Source: Microbacterium sp. SORGH_AS_0428
GTDB taxonomy: Bacteria > Actinomycetota > Actinomycetes > Actinomycetales > Microbacteriaceae
Direction: 5' to 3'
Assembly (NCBI RefSeq): GCF_031453615.1
Contig: NZ_JAVIZT010000001.1
Location: forward strand, 2,914,001-2,978,000
Length of the DNA: 64,000 nt
A program made the position numbers and the translations under genes. Positions 47,706 through 60,686 of this stretch are shown here, piece after piece. The notes beneath the pieces were generated by a model that had not been told where the DNA came from, did not search any database, and saw only the letters and a list, made by a program, of their open reading frames with translations. Every line of letters starts with the position of its first letter. Position 1 is the stretch's first letter.

Positions 47706-47752
47706 CTACTACCCCTTGTGGTGCTATCCGATGTCCGTACCCATATGTAGTA
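47706..47752 (+). promoter_or_regulatory. Candidate pair of NrdR boxes at the nrdH promoter
   Basis: CTACTACCCCTTGTGG (47706-47721) and GTACCCATATGTAGTA (47737-47752) both resemble imperfect 16-bp NrdR palindromes (ACAC-N8-GTGT-like ends with TTGTG or TGTAG). Their centres are 31 bp apart, three helical turns, the usual NrdR spacing. A TAGTAT hexamer at 47748-47753 could be the -10 element. Confidence 0.45.
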
Positions 47753-47814
47753 TTGAGGTCCCGGCGACGAGAAGTGCTGGGAACAGGTCCGTCCGAGGGG
47801 AGAAAGAGGTCGAA

Positions 47815-48048
47815 ATGGCGATCACCGTCTACACCAAGCCGGCGTGCGTGCAGTGCAATGCCACCTACCGTGCACTGGATTCGAAGGGCATCGAGTACGA
47901 GGTCCTCGACGTCTCGCAGGACCCTGCGGCTCTCGAGCAGGTCAAGGCCCTCGGCTACCTGCAGGCTCCCGTCGTGATCACCGACGAGGACCACTGGTCG
48001 GGCTTCCGTCCCGACAAGATCGACGAGCTGGCCGCGCGCCTGGCCTGA
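47815..48048 (+). CDS. nrdH: Glutaredoxin-like protein NrdH
   Basis: This 77-aa protein has the redox motif CVQC in TVYTKPACVQCNATYRALDS and ends with YLQAPVVITDEDHWSGFRPD, the NrdH-specific segment (WSGFRP) that prevents glutathione binding. It reduces class Ib ribonucleotide reductase with electrons from thioredoxin reductase. AGAAAGAGG precedes the ATG. First gene of nrdHIEF; the next gene follows after 3 bp. Confidence 0.95.
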   Translation: MAITVYTKPACVQCNATYRALDSKGIEYEVLDVSQDPAALEQVKALGYLQAPVVITDEDHWSGFRPDKIDELAARLA

Positions 48049-48051
48049 CCG

Positions 48052-48512
48052 ATGGCAACCGCTGTCGCAGACCAGGTCGGCGCGGTTGCCCACCCCCTCC
48101 GTGAGCCCGCCCCGTCGGCTCCGCTCCTCGTCTACTTCTCGAGCGTCTCGGGTAACACCGCGCGTTTCATCGAGAAGCTCGGGATGCGGGCCGTGCGGAT
48201 CCCCTTGCGGCCCACGGATCCGACCCCTCTCATCGACGAACCCTTCGTCCTGATCACGCCCACCTACGGGGGCGGTCAGGGAAGGGGCGAGGAGCGGGGC
48301 GCGGTTCCCAAGCAGGTGATCCGGTTCCTCAACGACGAGGCCAACCGGTCCCTGCTTCGCGGCGTGATCGCCGCGGGCAACACCAACTTCGGCGAGCACT
48401 ACGGGCTCGCCGGAGAGATCATCAGCCGAAAGTGTCGTGTGCCGCACTTGGATCGGTTCGAATTGTTCGGCACGCCAGAGGACGTCGAGCGCATCGGCGA
48501 AGGATTGGAACG

Positions 48513-48531
<19 letters not shown>
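48052..48531 (+). CDS. nrdI: Flavodoxin-like NrdI
   Basis: This 159-aa flavoprotein has the FMN-phosphate loop [20 protein letters not shown] and [11 protein letters not shown], then [20 protein letters not shown]. NrdI supplies superoxide or peroxide to assemble the Mn2-tyrosyl radical cofactor of NrdF. Its end overlaps the nrdE start by 19 nt. Confidence 0.95.
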
Positions 48532-51708
<3,177 letters not shown>

Positions 51709-51743
51709 GCCCCGTCTGATTCCGCGGCCGTGCCGCACCGAGA

Positions 51744-51787
51744 AGGCCCCCGCGGGGCGCTCCCACGAGCGCTCAGGCGGGGGTCCT
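51744..51787 (+). terminator. Terminator of the nrd operon
   Basis: AGGCCCCCGC pairs with GGCGGGGGTCCT, with an inner GAGCGCT-type stem, 35 nt after nrdF. Confidence 0.75.
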
Positions 51788-51851
51788 CTCGTTGGTGCGA
51801 CGATTCTCCGCCCTCACCCGTCTGCGCAAAAAAGTCCCGGCCAGCGTTAAT

Positions 51852-51879
51852 TTGACTTCCCTCGGAAGCGGGCTATGGT
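51852..51879 (+). promoter_or_regulatory. Promoter of the small basic protein gene
   Basis: TTGACT (51852-51857) and TATGGT (51874-51879) have a 16-bp spacer, 40 bp before the ATG at 51920. Confidence 0.5.
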
Positions 51880-51919
51880 CGAAGGTCATCCGCCAGCCAT
51901 TCAGGGGAAGCGAGTCCAC

Positions 51920-52054
51920 ATGTCCAAGAAGACGCCGAACACGCGGGGTGCCAAGAAGGCCCCGCAGTTGTCGATCAAGGAGAAGCGAGCAGCGAAGCGC
52001 GAGAAGCGCGAGCCTGAGCTGTTCCTCAAGCCGCGCAAGGATGCCGGCCGCTGA
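51920..52054 (+). CDS. Small highly basic protein
   Basis: This 44-residue ORF begins MSKKTPNTRGAKKAPQLSIK and is rich in Lys and Arg to the end (LFLKPRKDAGR). It has its own promoter-like sequence, with GGGGAAG upstream of the ATG. Such a charge pattern suggests nucleic-acid or ribosome association, but no family is known to me with certainty. It lies between the nrd terminator and the convergent acetyltransferase. Confidence 0.6.
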   Translation: MSKKTPNTRGAKKAPQLSIKEKRAAKREKREPELFLKPRKDAGR

Positions 52055-52123
52055 TCGACAGGCCTGGAAGGGGTGGACGCTCATCGTCCGCCCCTTCTGC
52101 GTTCCCGGTGTGTCGTGTGCGGC

Positions 52124-52753
52124 TCAGACGGAGTCCTCCGACGCGCGGATGGGGCGAAGCACCCGCGCGGGGTTGCCGGCGGCGAGGACGTTCGCGGGGA
52201 TGTCGCGGGTGACGACGGAGCCCGCCCCGATGATGCTGTTGTCGCCGATCGTCACGCCGGGCGTGAGCGTCACCGATCCGCCCAGCCAGACGTTGGAGCC
52301 GATGCTCACAGGCTGGGGAAGCTCCCATCCGGCGAGCCGGCGTTCGATGTCCTCGGCGTGATTCGGGGTGTAGATGCTGCACCGCGGGCCGATGAGGCAG
52401 TCGGCCCCGATCGTGACCGCCCCGCCGCCGATCACCATGAAGTCCGCGTTGATGAACGTGCGATCGCCGATCGTCAGTCGGGCGCCGTAGTCGATCATGA
52501 CCGGAGGGCGCACGTCGATGCCCGCGCCCGCGCCGGGCACGAGTTCGGCGAACAGCGCTCGAGCCTCGTCGGGTGCGGTGTCATAGAGCAGGTTGAAGCG
52601 CGCGCACGTCGCGTGCGCATCCCGCGTCAGTTTCTGCAGTGCCGGCGAGGTCCGGTACCGAAGCCAGTCGTGCGCCAGAAGCGCGCGCAGATCGGCGTCG
52701 TCCTCCGCGAGCCGGGCCAGGTCATCGAGAGCATCCTGCAGTGCCGGCGTCAT
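52124..52753 (-). CDS. Hexapeptide-repeat sugar O-acetyltransferase (Maa/LacA type)
   Basis: This 209-aa enzyme has an N-terminal helical domain (ARFNLLYDTAPDEARALFAE) and a left-handed beta helix. ARLTIGDRTFINADFMVIGG, VTIGADCLIGPRCSIYTPNH (catalytic His), VWLGGSVTLTPGVTIGDNSI and IGAGSVVTRDIPANVLAAGN are classic. It acetylates maltose-, galactoside- or similar sugars. It is divergent from the XRE gene with a palindromic operator just upstream of its start. Confidence 0.9.
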   Translation of the reverse strand: MTPALQDALDDLARLAEDDADLRALLAHDWLRYRTSPALQKLTRDAHATCARFNLLYDTAPDEARALFAELVPGAGAGIDVRPPVMIDYGARLTIGDRTFINADFMVIGGGAVTIGADCLIGPRCSIYTPNHAEDIERRLAGWELPQPVSIGSNVWLGGSVTLTPGVTIGDNSIIGAGSVVTRDIPANVLAAGNPARVLRPIRASEDSV

Positions 52754-52764
52754 GCCGTCTCCTC

Positions 52765-52787
52765 ATATGTTGTGTATGACAACATAT
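52765..52787. promoter_or_regulatory. Perfect operator-like palindrome
   Basis: ATATGTTGT and ACAACATAT form perfect 9-bp arms around GTATG, 12 bp upstream of the acetyltransferase start and 87 bp before the divergent XRE regulator gene. Its A/T richness stands out. It is the likely binding site of that regulator. Confidence 0.75.
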
Positions 52788-52873
52788 CCGTCGGGTTCCG
52801 CTCCGTCAACGTGCCCCGGTCGCGTGTGAGCGGACGATGTTTCCGCGAACACATCGAGCTAGCTTTGATTCCG

Positions 52874-53764
52874 ATGGATGAATCGTCCCGGCCTGACCTC
52901 GCCCTGCGCACGACGCTGGGCGGATTCCTCCGAGCGCGACGGGAGGAGCGCCAGCCCGAGCAGGTGGGGCTGGAACGTCAGATCGGACGGCGTGTGCCGG
53001 GGCTGCGTCGCGATGAGGTCGCGGCCCTCGCGGGCGTCAGCAGCGAGTACTACCTGCGACTCGAGCAGGGCCGTGGGAGCGCTCCGTCGATGCAGGTGCT
53101 GGCCGGGCTCGCGCGGGCGTTGCGGCTCGGCGCCGCGGAGTCCGACTACCTGCACCGTCTCGCGGGACATGCCGCGCCGCGTCGGGTCGCCTCTTTCGAG
53201 CGCCCGCGCGCGGAGATCGAGGCGATCCTGCGGTGGTGGCCGGGTATCCCGGCTTACATCTCCGACGCGAACCTCGACGTCGTGGTCGCGAACGACCTCA
53301 TGATCGCGATCACCGACGGCCGGTTCGGGCCCGGTGCGAACGTCCTCGAGGAGACCTTCAACGCATCGGGGAGGGAGCGGCTGGAGACCTGGGAATCGCA
53401 GGCCCGAGACGCCGTCGCGCTCTTCCGCTACTCCGGTGACGAGACGTCCGCACGCTATGGCGCCATCCTGCGCAGGTTGAGTGCGGATGCGGATTTCCTC
53501 CGCTTCTGGAATCTGCAGGAGGTCACCCTGCCGCGTCCCTCGGAGATCACCGCCGCGATCGAGGGGATCGGACAGCTCTCGATCTCGGTGCGGGATTTCT
53601 TCGTTCCCGAGCTTCAGGGGCACATGGTCACGGTCTTCGATGCCGCACCGGGCTCCACCGCGGATGTCTTCTTCCGCCGGGTCGCCGATGCCCTTCGTGC
53701 ACCCGGCGATGCGCAGGACGGCCGAGCGCATGCATCCGAAGACGAGCTCACGGACCGGACGTGA
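52874..53764 (+). CDS. XRE-family regulator with MmyB-like ligand domain
   Basis: This 296-aa protein has an N-terminal HTH (LGGFLRARREERQPEQVGLE, VPGLRRDEVAALAGVSSEYY and LRLEQGRG). This is followed by the MmyB-like PAS-type domain: ILRWWPGIPAYISDANLDVV, VANDLMIAI, and a C-terminal GQLSISVRDFFVPELQGHMV. Such regulators often repress a divergent gene and respond to a small molecule or fatty acid. The neighbour is the acetyltransferase with a shared palindrome. Confidence 0.88.
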   Translation: MDESSRPDLALRTTLGGFLRARREERQPEQVGLERQIGRRVPGLRRDEVAALAGVSSEYYLRLEQGRGSAPSMQVLAGLARALRLGAAESDYLHRLAGHAAPRRVASFERPRAEIEAILRWWPGIPAYISDANLDVVVANDLMIAITDGRFGPGANVLEETFNASGRERLETWESQARDAVALFRYSGDETSARYGAILRRLSADADFLRFWNLQEVTLPRPSEITAAIEGIGQLSISVRDFFVPELQGHMVTVFDAAPGSTADVFFRRVADALRAPGDAQDGRAHASEDELTDRT

Positions 53765-53776
53765 GCGGGCAGGCGT

Positions 53777-54136
53777 TCACTCGTCCAGGATGATCGACTC
53801 CCAGTTCGCCGGTACGCGGCCGGAGGGTCCGGGAACGCTCTGCGACGCGGGATGGCTCGTCGGCTCAGGGAGCTGCTCGCCGTCGACTTCCCGCTCCTCG
53901 AGGTAGTCCCACCACCAGCTCTCGTGCGGCTCGAAGCTCTGCACGAATCGGTGTCCGGTGAGTTCGAAGTGACGCTCGGCATGATGGTTCGGCGACACCT
54001 CGCAGCATCCGATATGGCCGCAGGTGATGCAGCGGCGCAGATGTAGCCACCAGGATCCGGATGCGAGGCACTCCGCGCATCCGGTCCCGCTCGGGGGTGG
54101 CGCCAGACGCGCGGCGGTCTGCGGCGCGTCCGTCAT
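53777..54136 (-). CDS. UBP-type zinc-finger protein
   Basis: This 119-aa protein has a zinc-binding domain of the ubiquitin-hydrolase finger type: CAECLASGSWWLHLRRCITC, GHIGCCEVSPNHHAERHFEL, TGHRFVQSFEPHESWWWDY. The CxxC pairs and His residues are complete. Bacterial members are small and free-standing; their role is unknown. GGAG lies before the ATG at 54136. Confidence 0.85.
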   Translation of the reverse strand: MTDAPQTAARLAPPPSGTGCAECLASGSWWLHLRRCITCGHIGCCEVSPNHHAERHFELTGHRFVQSFEPHESWWWDYLEEREVDGEQLPEPTSHPASQSVPGPSGRVPANWESIILDE

Positions 54137-54363
54137 GCCGAGCTCCGATCCGTGGGGGCTGATCCCTCGCCACGCTACGCCGTGTGCCATCCGCCGACTC
54201 GGACGCCTGACGAGGATCCGTTCGTCTGCCGTTCTGGACGGCCGGCTCGCGGTCTCACGGGGTTCGCCAGCAGCCGTCTCGACGAGTCCCGCATCCCCGC
54301 CCGGCATCGGGTGCTCGCGTCAAGCCCTGACCTCTCGCGTACTGCGCTTCGTACAGTGCCCGT

Positions 54364-54528
54364 ATGGGAATGAGCGACGAAGAGAAGCGGCACGACCAGC
54401 TGACGAGCGCGCCGAACGCCACGGAAGAGGACGCGAAGCCCCGCATCGTTGTCTCGGAGCACGACGGCGTGACCCGCATCGACATCGCCGAGGATGCGCC
54501 GGTGCGACCGAGCGATCCTCGCGACTGA
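54364..54528 (+). CDS. Small acidic protein 1
   Basis: This 54-residue ORF starts MGMSDEEKRHDQLTSAPNAT and ends IDIAEDAPVRPSDPRD. A TACAGT -10 hexamer ends 6 nt before the ATG, a strong hint of leaderless expression. The middle (PRIVVSEHDGVTRIDIAEDA) has a short beta-hairpin pattern. Relatives are sometimes mislabelled 'multidrug transporter' (from memory), but no membrane span is present. Confidence 0.6.
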   Translation: MGMSDEEKRHDQLTSAPNATEEDAKPRIVVSEHDGVTRIDIAEDAPVRPSDPRD

Positions 54529-54592
54529 CGGGGGACACGCGGGGGTGTCAACCCCGTCGGCCTGGCGAACCGACACGCGTGTACTGGGACGT

Positions 54593-54733
54593 ATGAGCAA
54601 CCACACGCAGAACCATCCCGGTCCGGACCACGAGGACGATCGAGCCGACGTCTCGCCCGTCGAGCAGGATGCGGGCGAAGACATCACGACCGACGACGAC
54701 GGGGCGCCCGTCGACAACCCCTCCGGAGGCTGA
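54593..54733 (+). CDS. Small acidic protein 2
   Basis: This 46-residue ORF, MSNHTQNHPGPDHEDDRADV to GAPVDNPSGG, is Asp/Glu-rich, disordered and without Cys. It is located between two other acidic micro-ORFs in the same direction. The next ATG follows only 2 nt after its stop. Confidence 0.5.
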   Translation: MSNHTQNHPGPDHEDDRADVSPVEQDAGEDITTDDDGAPVDNPSGG

Positions 54734-54735
54734 CG

Positions 54736-54867
54736 ATGTCGAAACCTGATGGACGCCCCGGCGTCACCCCCGGTCCCGAGCCGGACACGACCACCGCGGC
54801 CGAGCCCGACGATCCACAGTCGGACGGTGCCGAGTCCGTCATCGACGGCAGCGGCCAAGACTCCTGA
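54736..54867 (+). CDS. Small acidic protein 3
   Basis: This 43-residue ORF starts MSKPDGRPGVTPGPEPDTTT and ends VIDGSGQDS. GGAGG lies 9 nt before the ATG. The composition is Pro/Asp/Glu-rich and disordered, like its upstream neighbour, with which it is probably co-translated. Confidence 0.5.
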   Translation: MSKPDGRPGVTPGPEPDTTTAAEPDDPQSDGAESVIDGSGQDS

Positions 54868-54873
54868 GGTCGG

Positions 54874-55125
54874 CTACTTCGCGAGTTCGGCCTTGGCGTA
54901 GGCGACGATCGCATTGGCGTGGCCGTGCCCCATCGCGTAGGCACTCTTGAGTTCCGACACGACGGCCATGTGGGTCTCGCCCGCTCCCAGTCGCGCCACG
55001 ACGATGTCCAGCCACTCCTGCATCGGACGGCCGTAGGTCTTCTCGATGCTGGGGAAGTAGGACGCCGGGCCCTTCGGTGTGCTGCCCGGCACCAGCGGCG
55101 GGGCGACGACGCGCTTCGCAGTCAT
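54874..55125 (-). CDS. DUF4287-domain protein
   Basis: This 83-aa protein has STPKGPASYFPSIEKTYGRP and MQEWLDIVVARLGAGETHMA, then LKSAYAMGHGHANAIVAYAK, the full DUF4287 signature. The function is unknown; the fold is helical. TACGCT ends 6 nt before the ATG at 55125. Divergent from acs. Confidence 0.88.
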   Translation of the reverse strand: MTAKRVVAPPLVPGSTPKGPASYFPSIEKTYGRPMQEWLDIVVARLGAGETHMAVVSELKSAYAMGHGHANAIVAYAKAELAK

Positions 55126-55227
55126 GCGCTCAGCGTAGGCCCGCTGGATCGCGTCACGAAGCGTCACCCGAATTTGCCGGTCACGAGGTGCGCGGGATGC
55201 TGGGATCTCCACCGACCCGGAAGACGT

Positions 55228-57222
<1,995 letters not shown>

Positions 57223-57292
57223 CCGGCTTCCGGTCGCGGTCCTCCGCACGGCGCCGCCTTCGGACCGTGATCTGAGCGCGCCCAGACCCGGT

Positions 57293-57403
57293 TCGCCTGT
57301 CACAGATCCACGCCGCGGGCTCGATCTGTGACAGGCGAGCCGGGGCGGCAGCCGTTCGCCTGCCGCAGATCGACGCCGGGGGCTCGATCTGTGACAGGGG
57401 AAC
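57293..57403. repeat. Tandem pair of palindromic repeats (second REP-like family)
   Basis: Unit 1 (57293-57338) has perfect arms TCGCCTGTCACAGATC and its complement around a 14-nt loop. Unit 2 (57355-57403) has similar but imperfect arms and a nearly identical loop ending GGGCTC. They lie between the ends of two convergent genes and may also act as terminators. Confidence 0.8.
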
Positions 57404-57430
57404 GTGGGCCGGGGCCCCGGGAGGCGGACG

Positions 57431-58540
57431 TCAGGGGCGGGTGGAGACCGTGACGGTGAACTTCGCGTTGCGGGCGACCTGCCGCGTCGGGCCGACGAGA
57501 CGCTCGAGGGCCGGGCGGTAGCGCAGGGCCGAGTTCCACACCGTCCACAGCTCGCCGCCCGGGCGCAGCGTCCGCGTCGCATCCTGGAACAGGCCGGCGG
57601 CGAGATCCGTCGTGACCGCGGCGCCGGAGTGGAACGGCGGGTTGAGGGCGATGAAGGGAACGCTGGCGTCCGGGAGAGCGCTGAGGCGGTCGTCCCGCAC
57701 GACGCGGATGCGGTCGGCCACCCCGTTCGCCTCGGCCGTGGCCCGCGCCGATGCGACCGCCGCGGCGGAGCGATCGGAGGCGTAGACCGCGCGATCGGGA
57801 TGCCGCAGCGCGAGGAATGCGGCGACGACGCCCGTCCCGCACGCGAGATCGACGAGGGGGCCGCCCTCGGGAAGGCGCACCGGAAGGTGCGTCAGCAGGA
57901 ACCGGGTGCCGATGTCGATCGCCGTGCCCGCGAACGCGCCTCCGAACGCGCACACGGTGATGCCGTCGTGGACCGCGCGCCGCGGCTCGGGATCGTGTCC
58001 GTGCAGAGGATCCCGCGCGATCAGGACGCGCGACTTCTGCCGTGCGTGCGTGACATCGAGCGTCCCGAAGAAACGGCGGAGAACCTCGTTCATCGCCGTG
58101 GACATGTGCTTGATGCGTCCGCCGGCGAACACGACGACATCCGGTGCCGCGTGCGCGGCGATCAGGGCGGCGGCATCCGCCAACGCATCGAGCGAGCGGG
58201 GGAGCCGGAGAAGGACCAGCCGTGCGCCCGCCACGAGTGCCCCCGTCAGCTCCATCGGCCGGTAGCGGTCCGTGAGGCCCAGTCGTGCCGCGTTGGCGGC
58301 GAGGGCCTGCTCGCCGGTGAGTGCGTCCTGATGCACCCGCACGACGCCGGAGGATGCGGCCGCCGTGCCCAGTGCGAGCGCGCCGTACTCGTCGCCGATG
58401 ACCGCGATGTCATCCGCGCTCATCGCGGTCCGCCAGGCGGAGGACTCGTCGAGCAGGAGCCGGTCGGCGGCATCGACCGCGACGAGATCGGGGGATTCGA
58501 CGTCGGGCCAGCGTCGCAGCGCGTCGAACCGGAACTCCAT
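57431..58540 (-). CDS. RsmC/RlmG-like class I methyltransferase
   Basis: This 369-aa protein has an N-terminal degenerate methyltransferase half and a C-terminal active half: GGPLVDLACGTGVVAAFLAL (SAM motif I), AVYASDRSAAAVASARATAE, and the N-amino-guanine signature FIALNPPFHSGAAVT. NPPF motifs mark rRNA guanine-N2 methyltransferases such as RsmC (G1207 of 16S) or RlmG. TACCGT and GAAGGG lie directly before the ATG. Confidence 0.87.
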   Translation of the reverse strand: MEFRFDALRRWPDVESPDLVAVDAADRLLLDESSAWRTAMSADDIAVIGDEYGALALGTAAASSGVVRVHQDALTGEQALAANAARLGLTDRYRPMELTGALVAGARLVLLRLPRSLDALADAAALIAAHAAPDVVVFAGGRIKHMSTAMNEVLRRFFGTLDVTHARQKSRVLIARDPLHGHDPEPRRAVHDGITVCAFGGAFAGTAIDIGTRFLLTHLPVRLPEGGPLVDLACGTGVVAAFLALRHPDRAVYASDRSAAAVASARATAEANGVADRIRVVRDDRLSALPDASVPFIALNPPFHSGAAVTTDLAAGLFQDATRTLRPGGELWTVWNSALRYRPALERLVGPTRQVARNAKFTVTVSTRP

Positions 58541-58589
58541 CCCTTCACGGTACCGGCCGCGGTGGAGTGTCGACGGATACGATGGTCAG

Positions 58590-59051
58590 ATGGCCGACAA
58601 GACGCACGGGGCGCCGCAGCCCACCGGGCAGCGCCCGCCGTTCAGTCCGGTCATCGCGCTCCTGACGGTGTCGGCCGTCTGGGATGCGCGTTTGAACACG
58701 GCACTGAAGGACCTCGGGCTCACGACCCGCAAGTACGGTCTTCTCGCCCACGTGCAGGCGACGCCCGGCATCTCGTTCTCCGAACTCGCCCGCCGCTCCC
58801 AGATCACGGTGCAGACGGCGCACACCGCGGTCAAGACGCTCGCCGGCGAAGGGTTGGTCGAGGACGCCACCGCGCACGCGGGCGCCGCATCCGATCTGCG
58901 TGTGACGACGAAGGGCGCGGCGGCTCTCGCCGAGGCGGACGCGCGACTCGCCGCACTCGACGAGGTGTTCGGTGCGGGTGTTCCCGCTCTCTCCTCCGCG
59001 CTGCAGGGACTGCACGAGCAGCCGTTCGGAGAGATCCTTCAGCAAGACTGA
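58590..59051 (+). CDS. MarR-family transcriptional regulator
   Basis: This 153-aa winged-helix protein has LKDLGLTTRKYGLLAHVQAT, PGISFSELARRSQITVQTAH and TAVKTLAGEGLVEDATAHAG, followed by LRVTTKGAAALAEADARLAA. Dimeric MarR proteins respond to small phenolic or lipid ligands. TACGAT ends 6 nt before the ATG. The DUF3817 gene follows after 65 bp and may be its target. Confidence 0.87.
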   Translation: MADKTHGAPQPTGQRPPFSPVIALLTVSAVWDARLNTALKDLGLTTRKYGLLAHVQATPGISFSELARRSQITVQTAHTAVKTLAGEGLVEDATAHAGAASDLRVTTKGAAALAEADARLAALDEVFGAGVPALSSALQGLHEQPFGEILQQD

Positions 59052-59116
59052 AGATTTTCGGTCTAGGCTGCGGAGAGCGCCGACCCGAGCGCGTCGATCA
59101 AATCCCGGAGTCTCCC

Positions 59117-59581
59117 GTGTTCCGCACGCCCTACGCCCTGTTCCGCACCCTTGCCATCGCCGAGATGATCTCGTGGACGCTGCTCATCGGAGGGCTGATC
59201 GTGCGGGCAGTGACGGGTTTCGCGCCCGCCGTGACCATCGGCGGCGGCATTCACGGGTTCGTCTTCCTGTCGTACGGGGCGACGGTGATCCTGGTCGCCA
59301 AGAACCAGCGGTGGCGCGGCGGGGTGACCGCGCTGGCGCTCGTCAGTGCGGTCGTGCCCTACGCGACGCTGCCCGTCGAGCTCTGGCTCTCGCGCACCGC
59401 TCGGCTGCGAGGCGAATGGCGTCTGCAAGCCGGGTCCGACCCGCGGGATGCGGCATGGCACGACCGTGTGCTGCGCTCCGTGCTGCGTCGGCCGGTTCTT
59501 TCGGCGATCGTGATCGCCGCCGCTGTCGCGGTGGCCTTCACCGTGCTGATCGTGATCGGCCCTCCCGGTGGACGGGCCTGA
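59117..59581 (+). CDS. DUF3817 membrane protein
   Basis: This 154-aa protein has at least four spans. The N-terminus FRTPYALFRTLAIAEMISWT and GGGIHGFVFLSYGATVILVA is the DUF3817 signature (MF-x-x-A-E-x-x-S-W). The C-terminal span is LSAIVIAAAVAVAFTVLIVI. The GTG at 59117 has GGAG upstream. Function unknown. Confidence 0.83.
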   Translation: MFRTPYALFRTLAIAEMISWTLLIGGLIVRAVTGFAPAVTIGGGIHGFVFLSYGATVILVAKNQRWRGGVTALALVSAVVPYATLPVELWLSRTARLRGEWRLQAGSDPRDAAWHDRVLRSVLRRPVLSAIVIAAAVAVAFTVLIVIGPPGGRA

Positions 59582-59587
59582 GCGGAC

Positions 59588-59746
59588 TCACTTCGCGCGG
59601 GCCCGCACGTGGATGGGCAGCGCCATGGCGGCAGAGATGAGCAGGATGCCGGCGACGAAGATGACGGCCTGGAAGCCGGGCACCGAGAACGAGATGCCGA
59701 ACGCGAACATCCCGAGCAGGAACAGCAGCAGGGACACGATGTACAT
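59588..59746 (-). CDS. Small two-span membrane protein
   Basis: This 52-residue ORF has AAGGAG 8 nt before its ATG. It contains two hydrophobic helices, MYIVSLLLFLLGMFAFGISF and AVIFVAGILLISAAMALPI, and a basic end (HVRARAK). The good ribosome site and clean membrane pattern support expression. Function unknown. Confidence 0.7.
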   Translation of the reverse strand: MYIVSLLLFLLGMFAFGISFSVPGFQAVIFVAGILLISAAMALPIHVRARAK

Positions 59747-59825
59747 GGCACTCCTTCGGAAGACTCCCTCCAGAGTACCGGGTCGCCTGCGTTCAGACCG
59801 ACCGCATCCGCATCCCTGAGCGGGT

Positions 59826-60557
59826 CTACTCCTCGGTCGGCGACACGCTCGCCGCGAGGCGGGTCGCGCCCACCACGGCCGCGGGCATCGTGAACACCGC
59901 TCCGAGCGGGATGAGGAAGCACAGCTGCGTCATGATGCCGAAGCCGAGCGCCCGGCCGCGGGCCGCTCGCAGCAGGCGGCGCCGAGCGCGGCGATCGATT
60001 CCGCGCGCCGTCAGCGCCCGCCCCGAGAGCTCGTCCGCGAGGATCCACCCCGACAGCAGGACGCCGGTCACCGTGCCGACCACGCCGCCGATCAGCGGGA
60101 TGAACCCGAGCACGAAAGCGAGCGCGGCCGCGAGCGCGCCGCGCACGATGAGGCCGGTCGCGTCGGCGAAGGCCGCCCGCCAGCCCGGATCCTGTTCGGG
60201 GACGACGCCCGAATCGGCGATCTCGACGCTGCGCCAGATCCGGTCGTAGAACGGTTCGCCGACGATCAGGGTCAGTGCGGTGAACGTGGTGGCCGCCAGC
60301 AGGAGTGCGCCGGCGAAGACCGCGACGCCGAGCGCGACGCGCAATGCGATGGTCCACACCGCAGGCCAATCGTCGGCGAACGGGGTGACGGCATCCGTGA
60401 GCGGGGCCAGGGCCGTTGCGAGTGCTACGAGCGCCACCGAGAGGCCGGCGCTCACGATGAGCGCGGGCAGGAGGCCGAGGAACATCAGGCCCGGGCGTCG
60501 CGTGAACCAGCCGAATCCGCTGAGCAGCAGACGTGCGCCGTGAAGCACCTCGTTCAC
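59826..60557 (-). CDS. EI24/CysZ-like membrane protein
   Basis: This 243-aa protein has MNEVLHGARLLLSGFGWFTR, followed by several spans (LMFLGLLPALIVSAGLSVAL, VFAGALLLAATTFTALTLIV, AAALAFVLGFIPLIGGVVG), then LSGWILADELSGRALTARGI and RALGFGIMTQLCFLIPLGAV. This is the EI24 domain shared with the CysZ sulfate transporter. The substrate is unproven. Confidence 0.87.
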   Translation of the reverse strand: MNEVLHGARLLLSGFGWFTRRPGLMFLGLLPALIVSAGLSVALVALATALAPLTDAVTPFADDWPAVWTIALRVALGVAVFAGALLLAATTFTALTLIVGEPFYDRIWRSVEIADSGVVPEQDPGWRAAFADATGLIVRGALAAALAFVLGFIPLIGGVVGTVTGVLLSGWILADELSGRALTARGIDRRARRRLLRAARGRALGFGIMTQLCFLIPLGAVFTMPAAVVGATRLAASVSPTEE

Positions 60558-60622
60558 TCCATCTCCTCACCGCCGCGCTGGGACGAGCGTAGTGGGAATA
60601 ACGTCATCCTCCAGGTGTTGAA

Positions 60623-60643
60623 CTTGATGTGTCGTCGCTCAAC
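60623..60643 (+). promoter_or_regulatory. HAIR-like HspR operator before the clpC-type gene
   Basis: CTTGATG-N7-GCTCAAC matches the HAIR consensus CTTGAGT-N7-ACTCAAG in 10 of 14 positions with exact spacing, 44 bp before the start codon. HspR represses heat-shock genes such as clpB and dnaK in actinobacteria. Confidence 0.65.
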
Positions 60644-60686
60644 TCCGTTTTGCAGAGCGACACCCCGAACCCGATCAGGAGAACAG

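Noticed and set aside
57293..57403. Possible CRISPR array
   Set aside because: There are only two units, each an internal palindrome with a conserved loop, and no cas genes are nearby.
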